Below, piece by piece: positions 47,647 through 56,880 of a stretch of 64,000 bases of DNA (position 1 is its first letter; each line of letters begins with the position of its first letter). Source of the DNA: JAFDVL01 sp963794955 (GTDB lineage: Bacteria; Acidobacteriota; Blastocatellia; RBC074); assembly GCA_963794955.1 (NCBI GenBank), contig CAWCGF010000025.1:199080-263079 (forward strand), in the 5' to 3' direction. The notes below the pieces were generated by a model. It saw nothing but the letters and a program-made list of their open reading frames with translations, searched no databases and had not been told where the DNA came from. A program made the translations under genes and the position numbers.

Positions 47647-47925
47647 TTACTCTACTTTCACACCCTTCCAAAATGCGATGTGGTTTTCAATATTTTTCGC
47701 GGCGTCTTTGGGCTGCGGGTAATACCAGGCGGCGTCTTTATTCACCTCACCGTTGACGGTGACGTTGTAATAGCTTGCTTCGCCTTTCCAACCGCACGTG
47801 GTGTGGGTCTCGCTCGGCTGAAAATGTTCAGTTTTGATAGCGGTGGAGGGGAAATAATGGTTCCCTTCGACAATGACGGTTTCATCACTTTCGGCAATGA
47901 TTGTGTTGTTCCAGATAGCTTTCAT
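47647..47925 (-). CDS. DUF427 domain protein
   Basis: A 92-residue single-domain protein. Its core AIWNNTIIAESDETVIVEGN, YFPSTAIKTEHF, TCGWKGEASYYNVTVNG and AAWYYPQP follows the DUF427 pattern of a small beta barrel. The function of the family is not established. The gene lies between lysS and the menC-like gene, each on the minus strand. No signal peptide is seen. Confidence 0.9.
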   Translation of the reverse strand: MKAIWNNTIIAESDETVIVEGNHYFPSTAIKTEHFQPSETHTTCGWKGEASYYNVTVNGEVNKDAAWYYPQPKDAAKNIENHIAFWKGVKVE

Positions 47926-47957
47926 AAATACTCCTTGCAGCCAGGACTGCGCTTGTT

Positions 47958-49064
47958 TTAAGTGATAATTTCTTTCCTTACGGTCAACAACTCTAGGCGT
48001 TTTTCATTTACCTCAAACCCAAGGCCCGCATCTGTCGGCGGCGTGATTGTACCTCGCGCACTGACTTCAACAGGCGGGACAATAATATCTTCCGCCCAAT
48101 AACGTTTCGAGGCCGAGACATCGCCCGGCAACGTGAATCCAGCTAGCGTAGACATCGCAATGTTATGCGCGCGTCCGATGCCAGCTTCGAGCATGCCGCC
48201 GCACCAAACGGGAACATTTCGCTCGCGGCAATAGGCTTCGATTCTTTGCGCTTCGGTGTGGCCGGCGACGCGTCCGAGTTTGATGTTGATGATGCGGCAG
48301 GCATTCAACTTTATGGCTTTGCGCGCATCGTCTACGCTCAGGATGGATTCGTCCAGGCAAATCGCGGTTTTGAGTTGCGCCTGCAATTCGGCGTGGTCAA
48401 TGATGTCGTCATAAGCAAGCGGTTGTTCGATCAGCAGCAAATCAAATTCATCCAGCTTTTTCAGCAACTCGACATCGCTCAGCGTGTAGGCCGAATTCGC
48501 GTCTACAGTTAGCCGGATGTCGGGGAATTCTTTGCGGACGGCTTTGGTCATTGCGTAGTCGCGTCCGGGTTTAATTTTGATTTTGATGCGCTGGTAGCCT
48601 GCGGCGACTTCGGTTTCAATCTTCTTGAGTAAGGCCGCGTCGGTTTCCTGCAAGCCGATGGACACGCCGCATGCGATTTCCGTTTGCGTACCGCCAAGTA
48701 GCTTCCAAAGCGGAACATTTTGTTTGCGTGCTTCCATATCCCAAATCGCCGTTTCGACTGCGCCGCGCGCCATTTTATTACCGCGAATCTTGCTAGTTAA
48801 TGAGGTCACCTGGTTGGGCGCTTCAATGTCCTGGCCCATAATCATGGGGGCGACGTAATCCCGAATTGTAGCCCACGCGCTTTCGGCGGATTCGTGATTG
48901 TAAAAGGGGTTTTCGCCTACGGTGCATTCGCCCCAGCCAATTACCCCTTCGGCAAAAACTTTGACCAGAATGATTTGGCGTTTGGTGGTTTGCCCGAAAC
49001 TGGTTTCAAAGGGCGCGACTAAGGGTAATTGAATTTCGCGTAATTCGATGCGTTCGATTTTCAT
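47958..49064 (-). CDS. menC: o-Succinylbenzoate synthase / N-succinylamino acid racemase-like enolase
   Basis: A 368-residue enolase-superfamily enzyme. The capping domain (IELREIQLPLVAPFETSFGQ) leads into the barrel with the Lys pair in YQRIKIKIKPGRDY (about residues 160-170), metal ligands in LTVDANSAYTLSD, LLIEQPLAYDD and ICLDESILSVDDA, and the second base Lys in RIINIKLGRVAG. This set is shared by MenC, which makes o-succinylbenzoate for menaquinone, and the N-succinylamino acid racemases; no menaquinone gene is adjacent. The ATG at 49064 is clear. The neighbouring kgd gene diverges. Confidence 0.85.
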   Translation of the reverse strand: MKIERIELREIQLPLVAPFETSFGQTTKRQIILVKVFAEGVIGWGECTVGENPFYNHESAESAWATIRDYVAPMIMGQDIEAPNQVTSLTSKIRGNKMARGAVETAIWDMEARKQNVPLWKLLGGTQTEIACGVSIGLQETDAALLKKIETEVAAGYQRIKIKIKPGRDYAMTKAVRKEFPDIRLTVDANSAYTLSDVELLKKLDEFDLLLIEQPLAYDDIIDHAELQAQLKTAICLDESILSVDDARKAIKLNACRIINIKLGRVAGHTEAQRIEAYCRERNVPVWCGGMLEAGIGRAHNIAMSTLAGFTLPGDVSASKRYWAEDIIVPPVEVSARGTITPPTDAGLGFEVNEKRLELLTVRKEIIT

Positions 49065-49237
49065 GAATTCTTTGCTCTCCTAAAAATAAGGGGCGATTAT
49101 AGCTTGCGATAGCGCTATTGGCGAAGCGATGATGCTTGTTAGAGGTGGAAAAAGCGGGAGGTTGTTGTTACGATACGCCTTTATTACGTCCCCTTGAGAG
49201 TGCAAGAGAGATCCACGAAAGGTTTATTCCATTAGCT

Positions 49238-52200
49238 ATGCAATCATCTGACATCCCTACGATCTTCGAGACTGAGTTCGGAGCTAACTCCACATACGTC
49301 ACCGAACTGTTCCGTCAATATCAGCAAAACCCTGCTGCCGTAGACGAAGCCTGGGGCGCATACTTCGCTTCCCTGCTGCAGCTTGGAGCCAATGGCGCTA
49401 GCGGGACGACGGCAGCCACTGTTACGCAAACAGTGCCTACAACTTCGGCCAGTGCTACGTCAGGGGCTGCACCGGCAACCGCAGTAGAAGCAAAAGCAGC
49501 AGCAGAAATTCCTGACAATAGATCGGCCATTCGCGGCGCGGCATTGAAAATTGTCGAGAACATGGACGCCAGCTTGACGGTTCCGTCGGCGACCTCCCTG
49601 CGAGAGGTTCAACTCAAAGTCCTTGATGAAAACCGCACCCTACTCAATCGCTATCTGGCGCAAATCAGACGGAAAGCTTCTTATACGCACCTGATAGCCT
49701 GGGCGATCATCAAAGCGCTCGGTAAATACCCGCAAATGACGGATGCCTATGATTCGATTGATGGTGTGGCGTATCGCGTGCGTCATGATCAGGTGAACAT
49801 TGGCATTGCCATTGACCTGACCAAAAAAGATGGCACGCGCACACTGCTGGTACCGAATGTCAAAGCCGCCAACAAGATGACGTTCCTACAATTTATTGAT
49901 GCCTATCAGGACGTCGTCAAACGCGCGCGCGATAGTAAGTTGCAAATCAGCGACTTTATGGACACCAATATCTCGCTGACCAATCCAGGTACAATTGGCA
50001 CTACCGCTTCGAATCCGCGCTTAATGAAAGGGCAAGGCACGATCATCGCTACAGGCGCGATTGATTATCCACCAGAATATCGGGCCATGACCCCCAAAGC
50101 ACTGTCACAGTTAGGGATCAGCAAAGCCTTTACCATCAGCAGCACTTATGATCATCGCATTATCCAGGGTGCGGAATCGGGTGCCTTTCTAGCGGAAATC
50201 CATGAGTTGCTGATGGGCAACAATAATTTCTTCGATGATATTTTTGCCGAACTCAGCATTCCCTATAAGCCGTTTCGCTGGTCAATTGACCTGAATCCTT
50301 TGCTGTTGGGTGGAGATCGCGCGCAAGAGGAAATCAAGAAGCAAGTGCATTTGTTCCAGCTCATTTATGGGCATCGCATTCGCGGGCATCTGATCGCCGA
50401 TATTGATCCGCTGAAAATGGTGCCAATTCAGGAACATCCTGAGTTGGATATTACGACGTATGGCATTACGATTTGGGATTTGGATCGCGAGTTTTTCACC
50501 GATGGATTGGGCGGCACGGAGCGTGCGACGCTCCGGCAAATCCTGGATATGCTACACCGGTATTATTGCGGCACAGTTGGCTATGAATATCGCCACATGA
50601 TCAGCACCGCGCCGAAATCGTGGTTGCAAAAACGTATTGAGACTGATCCTGAACCCATTCCACCAGAAGTCAGAAAACGGATTTTATGGAAGCTGATTTC
50701 GTCTGAACAATTTGAGCGATTTCTGCATACAAAGTACGTTGGGCAAAAGCGCTTTTCGATTGAAGGTTGTGACGGCGCAATTCCCTTGCTCGACCAATTG
50801 ATTCAAGGCGCAGCCACGCGTGGCATTAACGATTTTGTCATCGGCATGGCGCATCGCGGACGGTTGACAGTCATGGCCAATATAGGAAAGTTTGCCGAAC
50901 GCATTTTTACGGCGTTTGAAGGCACTGTGCATCCAAACTTCCCTGGTGATGAAGGCGATGTAAAATATCATCAGGGAGCAACGGGACTGCGGCAGGCCGC
51001 AGGGCGTGAAGTTCGCGTCACGGTCGCCTCCAATCCCAGTCACCTGGAATTTGTTGACCCCGTAGTCGAAGGCATGGTACGCGCCAAACAGGACGCGTTA
51101 TGGGTGGATAAAGAAGCGGCGCGCGATCAGGTGCTGCCGATTTTGATTCATGGCGACGCGGCGTTTTCTGGACAGGGCGTCGTGATGGAAACATTGAATC
51201 TCGCCGACCTGAAAGGCTATCGCACGGGCGGCACAATTCATATCATTATCAACAATCAAATTGGCTTCACAACAACGCCGGAATCCAGCCGTTCCTCAAT
51301 GTATTCGACAGACATCGCCAAGATGACCCGCTGCCCGATTATCCACGTCAATGCTGATGATCCTGACGCCGCCTATCGTGTGTTGCAACTGGCGATTGAT
51401 TTCCGGCAACAGTTCCGCCGCGACATCGTGATTGATCTAATCGGCTTCCGTCGCCACGGTCACAACGAAGGCGATGAGCCGAGTTACACGCAACCGCTGA
51501 TGTATCAGAAAGTCAAAGAGCATCCCGGCGTGCGCGAGTTATACGCACAAAAGCTTATCCGCGAAGGCGTGCTGACGCGCGAAGACGTAGACGCACTAAT
51601 TGCCAAACGCGTGCAAGGCTATGAAGACATTCATGCTTCCGCCAAAGCCACCGTCGCCAAGCGTAATAAGCCGACGAAACTCAAGCCACCATTGCCGGAA
51701 GACGACGGCTCCGAGGTGGTCGAAACAGGTGTACCGCGCGAAGCACTAAGCGAAACGTCAAAAGCTTTGAGTCTGGTGCCGCAAGACTTCAGTGTTAATC
51801 CGAAAATGGTCAGCCAGCTTACGCGTCGTGCAAAAATGGGCGCGGGCGAAGTGCCGATTGATTGGGGCTTTGCCGAAGGTTTGGCGTTTGGTTCATTGTT
51901 GCTGGACGGAACATCAGTGCGCTTGTCAGGACAGGATAGCGGGCGTGGCACGTTCAGCCAGCGGCATGCGGTTCTCTATGATACACAGACGGGCAAACCC
52001 TGGACGCCGATGGAATCTTTGGTCAAAGATGGCGTGCGCTTTGAGGCTTTTGATAGTTCGCTGTCTGAGGCTGGTGTGCTGGGATATGAATATGGCTACT
52101 CCGTCGTAGCGACCAATACCCTGACGATTTGGGAAGCGCAATTCGGTGACTTTGCCAACGCCGCCCAAGTCCAAATTGACCAGTTCATCATTGCGGGCGA

Positions 52201-52885
52201 AGACAAATGGCAACAGCCTTCGCGCTTGGTAATGCTCTTACCACACGGCTATGAAGGACAGGGGCCGGAGCATTCCAGCGCACGCCTCGAACGCTTCCTG
52301 CAACTCTGTGCGGAAAACAACATTCAGGTTTGCTACCCCACGACGCCCGCACAATATTTCCATTTGCTGCGTCGCCAGATGAAACAAGATGCCAACAAAC
52401 CGCTTGTCGTGATGACGCCCAAGAGTTTGCTGCGTTCGCCGCAGGCCGTTTCGAACCTTGAAGAATTTACCAGTGGTGGCTTCCGTGCGGTAATTTCAGA
52501 GACAGTAACCAATGCCGAAAGTATTAAACGCCTAGTGTTTTGCAGCGGGAAAGTATATTACGACATTAAGGCCGAAGCCGAACAGCAAGGCTTGGATCAC
52601 GTCACGATTTTGCGCGTCGAGCAATTTTATCCCTTCCCCAAACAAGCGATTGAAGAATGGGTGGCGCAATTTACAAACACCACGGAAGTCGTCTGGGCAC
52701 AGGAAGAGCCGCAAAATATGGGCGGTTGGACTTTCATGCAACCGCGCCTGGATGCATTGCTGACAGGACGGCGCAAACTGCGCTATGCCGGGCGCAGCGC
52801 CAGCGCCAGCCCTTCGACCGGTAACTACATTATTCATGGATTGGAACAAACAAAACTGGTGAAGGATGCACTGGGAATTAAGTAG
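49238..52885 (+). CDS. kgd: Multifunctional 2-oxoglutarate dehydrogenase E1/decarboxylase fused to an E2 catalytic domain (Kgd type)
   Basis: A 1215-residue TCA-cycle enzyme. The first 40 residues match the E1o N-terminus (TEFGANSTYVTELFRQYQQN). After an Ala/Thr linker comes an E2 succinyltransferase catalytic domain (about residues 105-335) with STYDHRIIQGAESG near 302, but no lipoyl domain. The E1o part follows with IGMAHRGRLTVMANIGK near 535, HGDAAFSGQGVVMETLNLAD and NNQIGFTT (thiamine diphosphate site), RRHGHNEGDEPSYTQP and the transketolase-like C-terminus. This fused layout is that of actinobacterial Kgd/OdhA. The ATG at 49238 has only a weak ribosome site; an in-frame frame opens at 49136. 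Confidence 0.92.
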   Translation: MQSSDIPTIFETEFGANSTYVTELFRQYQQNPAAVDEAWGAYFASLLQLGANGASGTTAATVTQTVPTTSASATSGAAPATAVEAKAAAEIPDNRSAIRGAALKIVENMDASLTVPSATSLREVQLKVLDENRTLLNRYLAQIRRKASYTHLIAWAIIKALGKYPQMTDAYDSIDGVAYRVRHDQVNIGIAIDLTKKDGTRTLLVPNVKAANKMTFLQFIDAYQDVVKRARDSKLQISDFMDTNISLTNPGTIGTTASNPRLMKGQGTIIATGAIDYPPEYRAMTPKALSQLGISKAFTISSTYDHRIIQGAESGAFLAEIHELLMGNNNFFDDIFAELSIPYKPFRWSIDLNPLLLGGDRAQEEIKKQVHLFQLIYGHRIRGHLIADIDPLKMVPIQEHPELDITTYGITIWDLDREFFTDGLGGTERATLRQILDMLHRYYCGTVGYEYRHMISTAPKSWLQKRIETDPEPIPPEVRKRILWKLISSEQFERFLHTKYVGQKRFSIEGCDGAIPLLDQLIQGAATRGINDFVIGMAHRGRLTVMANIGKFAERIFTAFEGTVHPNFPGDEGDVKYHQGATGLRQAAGREVRVTVASNPSHLEFVDPVVEGMVRAKQDALWVDKEAARDQVLPILIHGDAAFSGQGVVMETLNLADLKGYRTGGTIHIIINNQIGFTTTPESSRSSMYSTDIAKMTRCPIIHVNADDPDAAYRVLQLAIDFRQQFRRDIVIDLIGFRRHGHNEGDEPSYTQPLMYQKVKEHPGVRELYAQKLIREGVLTREDVDALIAKRVQGYEDIHASAKATVAKRNKPTKLKPPLPEDDGSEVVETGVPREALSETSKALSLVPQDFSVNPKMVSQLTRRAKMGAGEVPIDWGFAEGLAFGSLLLDGTSVRLSGQDSGRGTFSQRHAVLYDTQTGKPWTPMESLVKDGVRFEAFDSSLSEAGVLGYEYGYSVVATNTLTIWEAQFGDFANAAQVQIDQFIIAGEDKWQQPSRLVMLLPHGYEGQGPEHSSARLERFLQLCAENNIQVCYPTTPAQYFHLLRRQMKQDANKPLVVMTPKSLLRSPQAVSNLEEFTSGGFRAVISETVTNAESIKRLVFCSGKVYYDIKAEAEQQGLDHVTILRVEQFYPFPKQAIEEWVAQFTNTTEVVWAQEEPQNMGGWTFMQPRLDALLTGRRKLRYAGRSASASPSTGNYIIHGLEQTKLVKDALGIK

Positions 52886-52949
52886 GAGAATAGCAGGAAC
52901 CGGGAGTCGCACTCCTACTGGATTTCACTTATTAGGTTTCTAAACTCTA

Positions 52950-53394
52950 ATGCAAAAAGACAGTTTTCTTTTTGGCTTAATCGGACTTGTTTTCGGTGTA
53001 GCGGATTGGTTACTTCGCTACCCAATCCATCAATAAAGATGGTACCCGCTGGCGAGCAATGAAGCCGCGCCAACGGCAGCGCAATCGGCGGCAGATGCCG
53101 CCAGAAATCCTGGCAATACTCAAGAAAGCCAGTGACGAGCCGGACAATTTTGAAGCGCAAATGCAGGTCGCGGCGCTTTATCAGCAGATCGGTCGCCCGG
53201 AAAAAATGGTCGAATTTCTCAAGCGCGCCGTGAAACTTAAACCGATGGATGCCGACGCTTTGCAAAATCTGACCAGCGCCTTGCTTGAGATCGGCAATAA
53301 AGCAGAAGCGGAAAGCACGCTCAAACAACTCGAAAAAGCCAGCCCCAAAAATCCAGCTATTGCGGAACTTAAGAAGCAAATGGGTTCCAAGTAA
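52950..53394 (+). pseudogene. Membrane-anchored TPR protein, broken by stop and frameshifts
   Basis: The ATG at 52950 begins MQKDSFLFGLIGLVFGV, a membrane anchor, but the frame ends at 53034. The same frame resumes ASNEAAPTAAQSAA near 53052, a typical Ala/Gln linker, and a shift near 53090 then gives MPPEILAILKKASDEPDNFE and two or three TPRs (LYQQIGRPEKMVEFLKRAVK, LLEIGNKAEAESTLKQLE) up to 53394. A third frame (RIGYFATQSINKDGTR) fits between the first two, so at least two lesions are needed. A shorter TPR-only ORF from 53059 might still be translated. Confidence 0.65.
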
Positions 53395-53501
53395 ACTGAG
53401 ACTCGCATCCGCCTGCAACGCTTCGGCATTCCGCCTGCGATGTGCTAAGATCGCGCGTTCTATCTCGCCCCACAGTTCTATTTATCAAGAGGCTAAAGGT
53501 A

Positions 53502-55217
53502 ATGGCAGCATCCAGTTTGGAGAAAATTGTCAGTTTGTGTAAACGGCGTGGTTTCATCTTCCCGAACTCCGAAATTTATGGTGGCTTGGGTTCGACGTGG
53601 GATTACGGGCCGCTCGGCGTTGAACTGAAAAATAACGTCAAGCGTGCGTGGTGGCGCAGCGTCGTGTATGACCGCGAGGACATGGAAGGGCAGGACGCCG
53701 CCATCATTATGAATCGTTTGGTCTGGCGCTATTCCGGCCATGAAGCCACCTTTTCCGATCCGCTCGTGGATTGCAAAGAATGCGGCAAACGCTCGCGCGC
53801 CGATCATCTTGTGGACGGTAAGTGCGGAAGCTGCGGCTCGACGAAGTTAACGGAGCCGCGCAACTTTAACTTGATGTTCAAGACGACGGTTGGCCCGGTC
53901 GAAAGCGACGACAACATCGCATATTTGCGGCCTGAAACGGCGCAAGGCATCTTTGCGAACTTTGCTAACGTGCAACAATCTATGCGTCGCAAGCTGCCGT
54001 TTGGCGTCGCGCAAATCGGCAAAGCGTTTCGCAACGAAATCACGCCCGGCAACTTTACGTTCCGCACGCGTGAATTTGAGCAGATGGAAATCGAATACTT
54101 CTGCAAGCCGCCGCAGTTCTTGCAGGAAGGCGAAAAGAACGATGTCGAATTGCACGCCGAATGGGTTGAGCAGCGTTTTAATTGGTATGTGAACCTCGGC
54201 ATCCCGGCGGAAAAAATTCTCAAGCGCGAACAGTCGAAAGAAGAGCTTGCTCACTACGCCAAAGCGACCGTGGATTTGGAATATCGCTTCCCCGGCTCGC
54301 TCGGCTTCAGCGAACTCGAAGGCATTGCCAATCGGCAGGATTACGATTTATCCGCGCACAGCCGCGACATTTCTGAAGAAGATTTGACGCGGCTCAAGTT
54401 AACCGCGAACACAGACACAACCGCGAAACTGGATTATTTCGATGACGCCGCAGTTGATCCAGCGACAGGCAAAAAAGGGGTGCGTTATGTGCCGTATGTA
54501 ATCGAACCGTCAGCGGGCGCAGACCGCGCGACGCTCGCGTTTTTGTGCGAAGCCTACAATGAAGAAATCGTCAAAGAAGCTCCAGCAGAAGCCTTAGCAT
54601 CATTGCAAGAGGCTATCGCTGCAGCACGCAAAAATATTGACAAGAAAATCAATGAAGCAGAAAAGGCCGTCGCCAAAGGCGAAGCCGTTAATCCAACTGC
54701 CGAGCAATTGAAAACGATCAATATCGCGCTCGAACAAGCGGATGCCGGCTTGCCGAAAACATTGCTCGACGTCGAAGAAGCTTGCAGTTTGCCTGGTGCT
54801 GATCGCGTCGAATTGCTGAAGAAAGTTCGTCCGATTGCCGCCAAGCTTTGCGATGAATACACGCGCGTCGTGCTGAAATTGCATCCGCAACTCGCGCCGA
54901 TCAAAGTCGCAGTTTTTCCACTCAAGAAAAACGAGCCGCGTATTGTCGAGGTTGCGAAGCAAATCAAAAACGATTTGCAACCCTTTTTCCGCACTGTGTA
55001 TGACGACAGCGCAGGCATTGGCAAACTCTATCGTCGTCAAGACGAAATCGGCACGCCGTTTTGCATCACCGTAGATTTCGATACTTTGGGCGAAGGGAAA
55101 GGTGACGATTCTGCTGCCCTGAAAGGCACTGTCACCTTACGTGACCGCGATTCGATGCAGCAGGAACGCATGCAAATTAGTGAGCTTGAATCCTATTTGC
55201 TAAAACAGTTGCGATAG
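53502..55217 (+). CDS. glyS: Glycyl-tRNA synthetase, single-chain (alpha2) type, with a helical insertion
   Basis: A 571-residue class II synthetase of the archaeal/eukaryal-like dimer type. It has KRRGFIFPNSEIYGGLGSTW, the zinc site CKECGKRSRADH...CGSCGS near residue 90-110, motif 2 FRNEITPGNFTFRTREFEQ and motif 3 YVIEPSAGADRATLAFLCEA near 333. Between this motif and TRVVLKLHPQLAPIKVAVFP at about 454 lies an insert of roughly 100 residues (about 352-452), strongly helical and charged, that most members lack. The anticodon-binding domain follows. The ATG at 53502 has AAAGG upstream. It ends in a hairpin and leads to uppP. Confidence 0.93.
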   Translation: MAASSLEKIVSLCKRRGFIFPNSEIYGGLGSTWDYGPLGVELKNNVKRAWWRSVVYDREDMEGQDAAIIMNRLVWRYSGHEATFSDPLVDCKECGKRSRADHLVDGKCGSCGSTKLTEPRNFNLMFKTTVGPVESDDNIAYLRPETAQGIFANFANVQQSMRRKLPFGVAQIGKAFRNEITPGNFTFRTREFEQMEIEYFCKPPQFLQEGEKNDVELHAEWVEQRFNWYVNLGIPAEKILKREQSKEELAHYAKATVDLEYRFPGSLGFSELEGIANRQDYDLSAHSRDISEEDLTRLKLTANTDTTAKLDYFDDAAVDPATGKKGVRYVPYVIEPSAGADRATLAFLCEAYNEEIVKEAPAEALASLQEAIAAARKNIDKKINEAEKAVAKGEAVNPTAEQLKTINIALEQADAGLPKTLLDVEEACSLPGADRVELLKKVRPIAAKLCDEYTRVVLKLHPQLAPIKVAVFPLKKNEPRIVEVAKQIKNDLQPFFRTVYDDSAGIGKLYRRQDEIGTPFCITVDFDTLGEGKGDDSAALKGTVTLRDRDSMQQERMQISELESYLLKQLR

Positions 55218-55229
55218 AAGCTTACGAAC

Positions 55230-55261
55230 AGGAAGCTCAGCAGTTTGTCTGAGCTTCCTTT
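55230..55261 (+). terminator. Hairpin after glyS, probable terminator
   Basis: AGGAAGCTCAG (55230-55240), loop of 8, CTGAGCTTCCT (55249-55259): a perfect 11-bp stem followed by TTCCTG rather than a run of T. It sits 12 bases after the glyS stop and 30 before uppP, so it could end transcription or partly separate the two genes. Confidence 0.6.
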
Positions 55262-55288
55262 CCTGACCCGTTAGCCCGGAAACCTCCA

Positions 55289-56149
55289 ATGAATCTCATT
55301 CAAGCAATTATTCTCGGTCTGGTGCAAGGTCTCACAGAATTCATTCCCGTCAGTAGTAGTGCGCATTTGATTCTGGCCGAAAGAATCATGGGGATGGATC
55401 GTTATATGACCCCGGAACAAATCACCGCGTTCACGGCGGTGATTCAACTCGGCACGCTCCTGGCTGTGATCGTCTACTTTTTCGATGACATTATGAGCAT
55501 CATTGTCGGGTTTATCGGCGGAAATATGGTAATGATTCAATCTGGACGAGACGGAGGCACACATAACGGTGCGAAACTCGGCTGGTTGATTATTTTTGGC
55601 ACATTACCGGTCGTGATTATCGGGCTTTCGGCGAAGAAAATCATTGAGGGCGCATTCACTAAAAACCTCTATGTGATTGGCATCAGCGTAGTGCTGTGGG
55701 CGCTGTTGCTCTTGCTGGCAGAGTTTTTTAGCAGTCGCCGCCGCACGATGAGCGAATTAGGTTGGAAAGATGCCTTGGTCGTTGGTCTGGCACAATGCTT
55801 TTCGCTGATCCCCGGCTCATCGCGTTCGGGCACAACCATTACGGGCGCGTTGGCAATGGGCATGACACGAGAAACAGCCGCGCGTTTTTCATTTTTGCTT
55901 TCGATTCCGGCCATTGCAGGGAGCGGACTTTTAGAGATGAAAGAGCTGTTCAAAACTGGCGGACTACACGGCATCGGGATGACCAATTTAATCGTCTCGA
56001 CGCTGGTTTCAGCCATTGTCGGCTATATTAGTATCGCGTTTTTGCTGAGCTTTTTGCGCAAGAATTCCACGATTGTTTTTATTATCTACCGGCTACTCAT
56101 CGGGGGATTGATCTTATGGTCGGTGATTACCGGACGTATGGCACCATAA
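55289..56149 (+). CDS. uppP: Undecaprenyl-diphosphatase UppP (BacA)
   Basis: A 286-residue polytopic membrane enzyme that recycles undecaprenyl pyrophosphate for cell-wall synthesis and gives bacitracin resistance. The signatures are GLVQGLTEFIPVSSSAHLIL (residues 10-29), with the catalytic Glu and Ser, and the second motif LIPGSSRSGTTITGALAMG near residue 175. Seven or eight hydrophobic helices are readable. Length is normal. It is convergent with the NrtR-like gene, with 6 bases between stops. Confidence 0.95.
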   Translation: MNLIQAIILGLVQGLTEFIPVSSSAHLILAERIMGMDRYMTPEQITAFTAVIQLGTLLAVIVYFFDDIMSIIVGFIGGNMVMIQSGRDGGTHNGAKLGWLIIFGTLPVVIIGLSAKKIIEGAFTKNLYVIGISVVLWALLLLLAEFFSSRRRTMSELGWKDALVVGLAQCFSLIPGSSRSGTTITGALAMGMTRETAARFSFLLSIPAIAGSGLLEMKELFKTGGLHGIGMTNLIVSTLVSAIVGYISIAFLLSFLRKNSTIVFIIYRLLIGGLILWSVITGRMAP

Positions 56150-56155
56150 CAAATC

Positions 56156-56797
56156 TCATCGTTGCTTGAACGAATACAAGCGCGCCGGACGATGGGCACC
56201 GTCAGTGCGAATTTCACTCAACTCTTTGATCTGTCCTTGGGCGAGGATTTTCTTGCGAAAGTTCCGCTTATCCACTGGCTTTTGCAGGATAATTTCATAC
56301 ACGCGTTGCAGTTCGGACAAGGTAAATTTGGGCGGCAACAATTCATACCCCACGGTTGTCCACTCCAACTTATTGCGCAAGCGCCACACAGCATACTCCA
56401 GAATCTGACGATGATCGAAGGCCAATGACGGCGGGTTAAAGACCGAATGCCATTCCGCAGCGGCGGCATCTGAACCCGCCACAATATGCTGTTGTTCGCT
56501 ATCTACCAGCGCAAAATAGGCCACACTGATAACGCGCCCGCGCGGATCGCGGTTTGGTTCACCAAAGGTGAAAAGCTGTTCGAGGTAGACTTGCTTGACG
56601 CCAGCCTCTTCCTGTAACTCGCGCGCGGCAGCGTCTTCGAGCGATTCATCAAGGCCCACAAACCCGCCGGGCAAGGCCCAATGTCTTTTGTAAGGTTCCA
56701 CGTCACGGCGAATCAGCAACACTTTCAGATCATTGGCGGCTATCGTGAAAATCACCAAATCAACTGTGACAGAGGGGCGGGGATAATCTTTGGTCAT
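56156..56797 (-). CDS. NUDIX hydrolase with winged-helix C-terminus (NrtR-like regulator)
   Basis: A 213-residue protein with a Nudix box GGFVGLDESLEDAAARELQE plus EAGV (about residues 43-66) that keeps all the consensus residues GX5EX7REUXEEXGU. From about residue 140 the chain has LRNKLEWTTVGYELLPPKFT and LSELQRVYEIILQKPVDKRN, the winged-helix DNA-binding half of NrtR-type regulators of NAD metabolism. Because the Nudix box is complete, an active ADP-ribose-type hydrolase is also possible. No NAD gene is adjacent. Confidence 0.85.
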   Translation of the reverse strand: MTKDYPRPSVTVDLVIFTIAANDLKVLLIRRDVEPYKRHWALPGGFVGLDESLEDAAARELQEEAGVKQVYLEQLFTFGEPNRDPRGRVISVAYFALVDSEQQHIVAGSDAAAAEWHSVFNPPSLAFDHRQILEYAVWRLRNKLEWTTVGYELLPPKFTLSELQRVYEIILQKPVDKRNFRKKILAQGQIKELSEIRTDGAHRPARLYSFKQR

Positions 56798-56880
56798 TGG
56801 TCAGTTGTCCTTCGTCAATTGTCCATGGCATTTTGCCCCAACTTCAAACGACAGACAAAAGACGAGGGGCAAAGAAACAT
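56790..56880. repeat. Intergenic inverted repeat of GTCATTGGTCAG type
   Basis: TTGGTCATTGGTCAGTTGTC... and ...ACAGACAAAAGACGAGGGGC form partly complementary arms around TTGCCCC. It resembles the elements at 20431 and 59004 and fills the gap between the NrtR-like and CBS genes. Confidence 0.45.
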
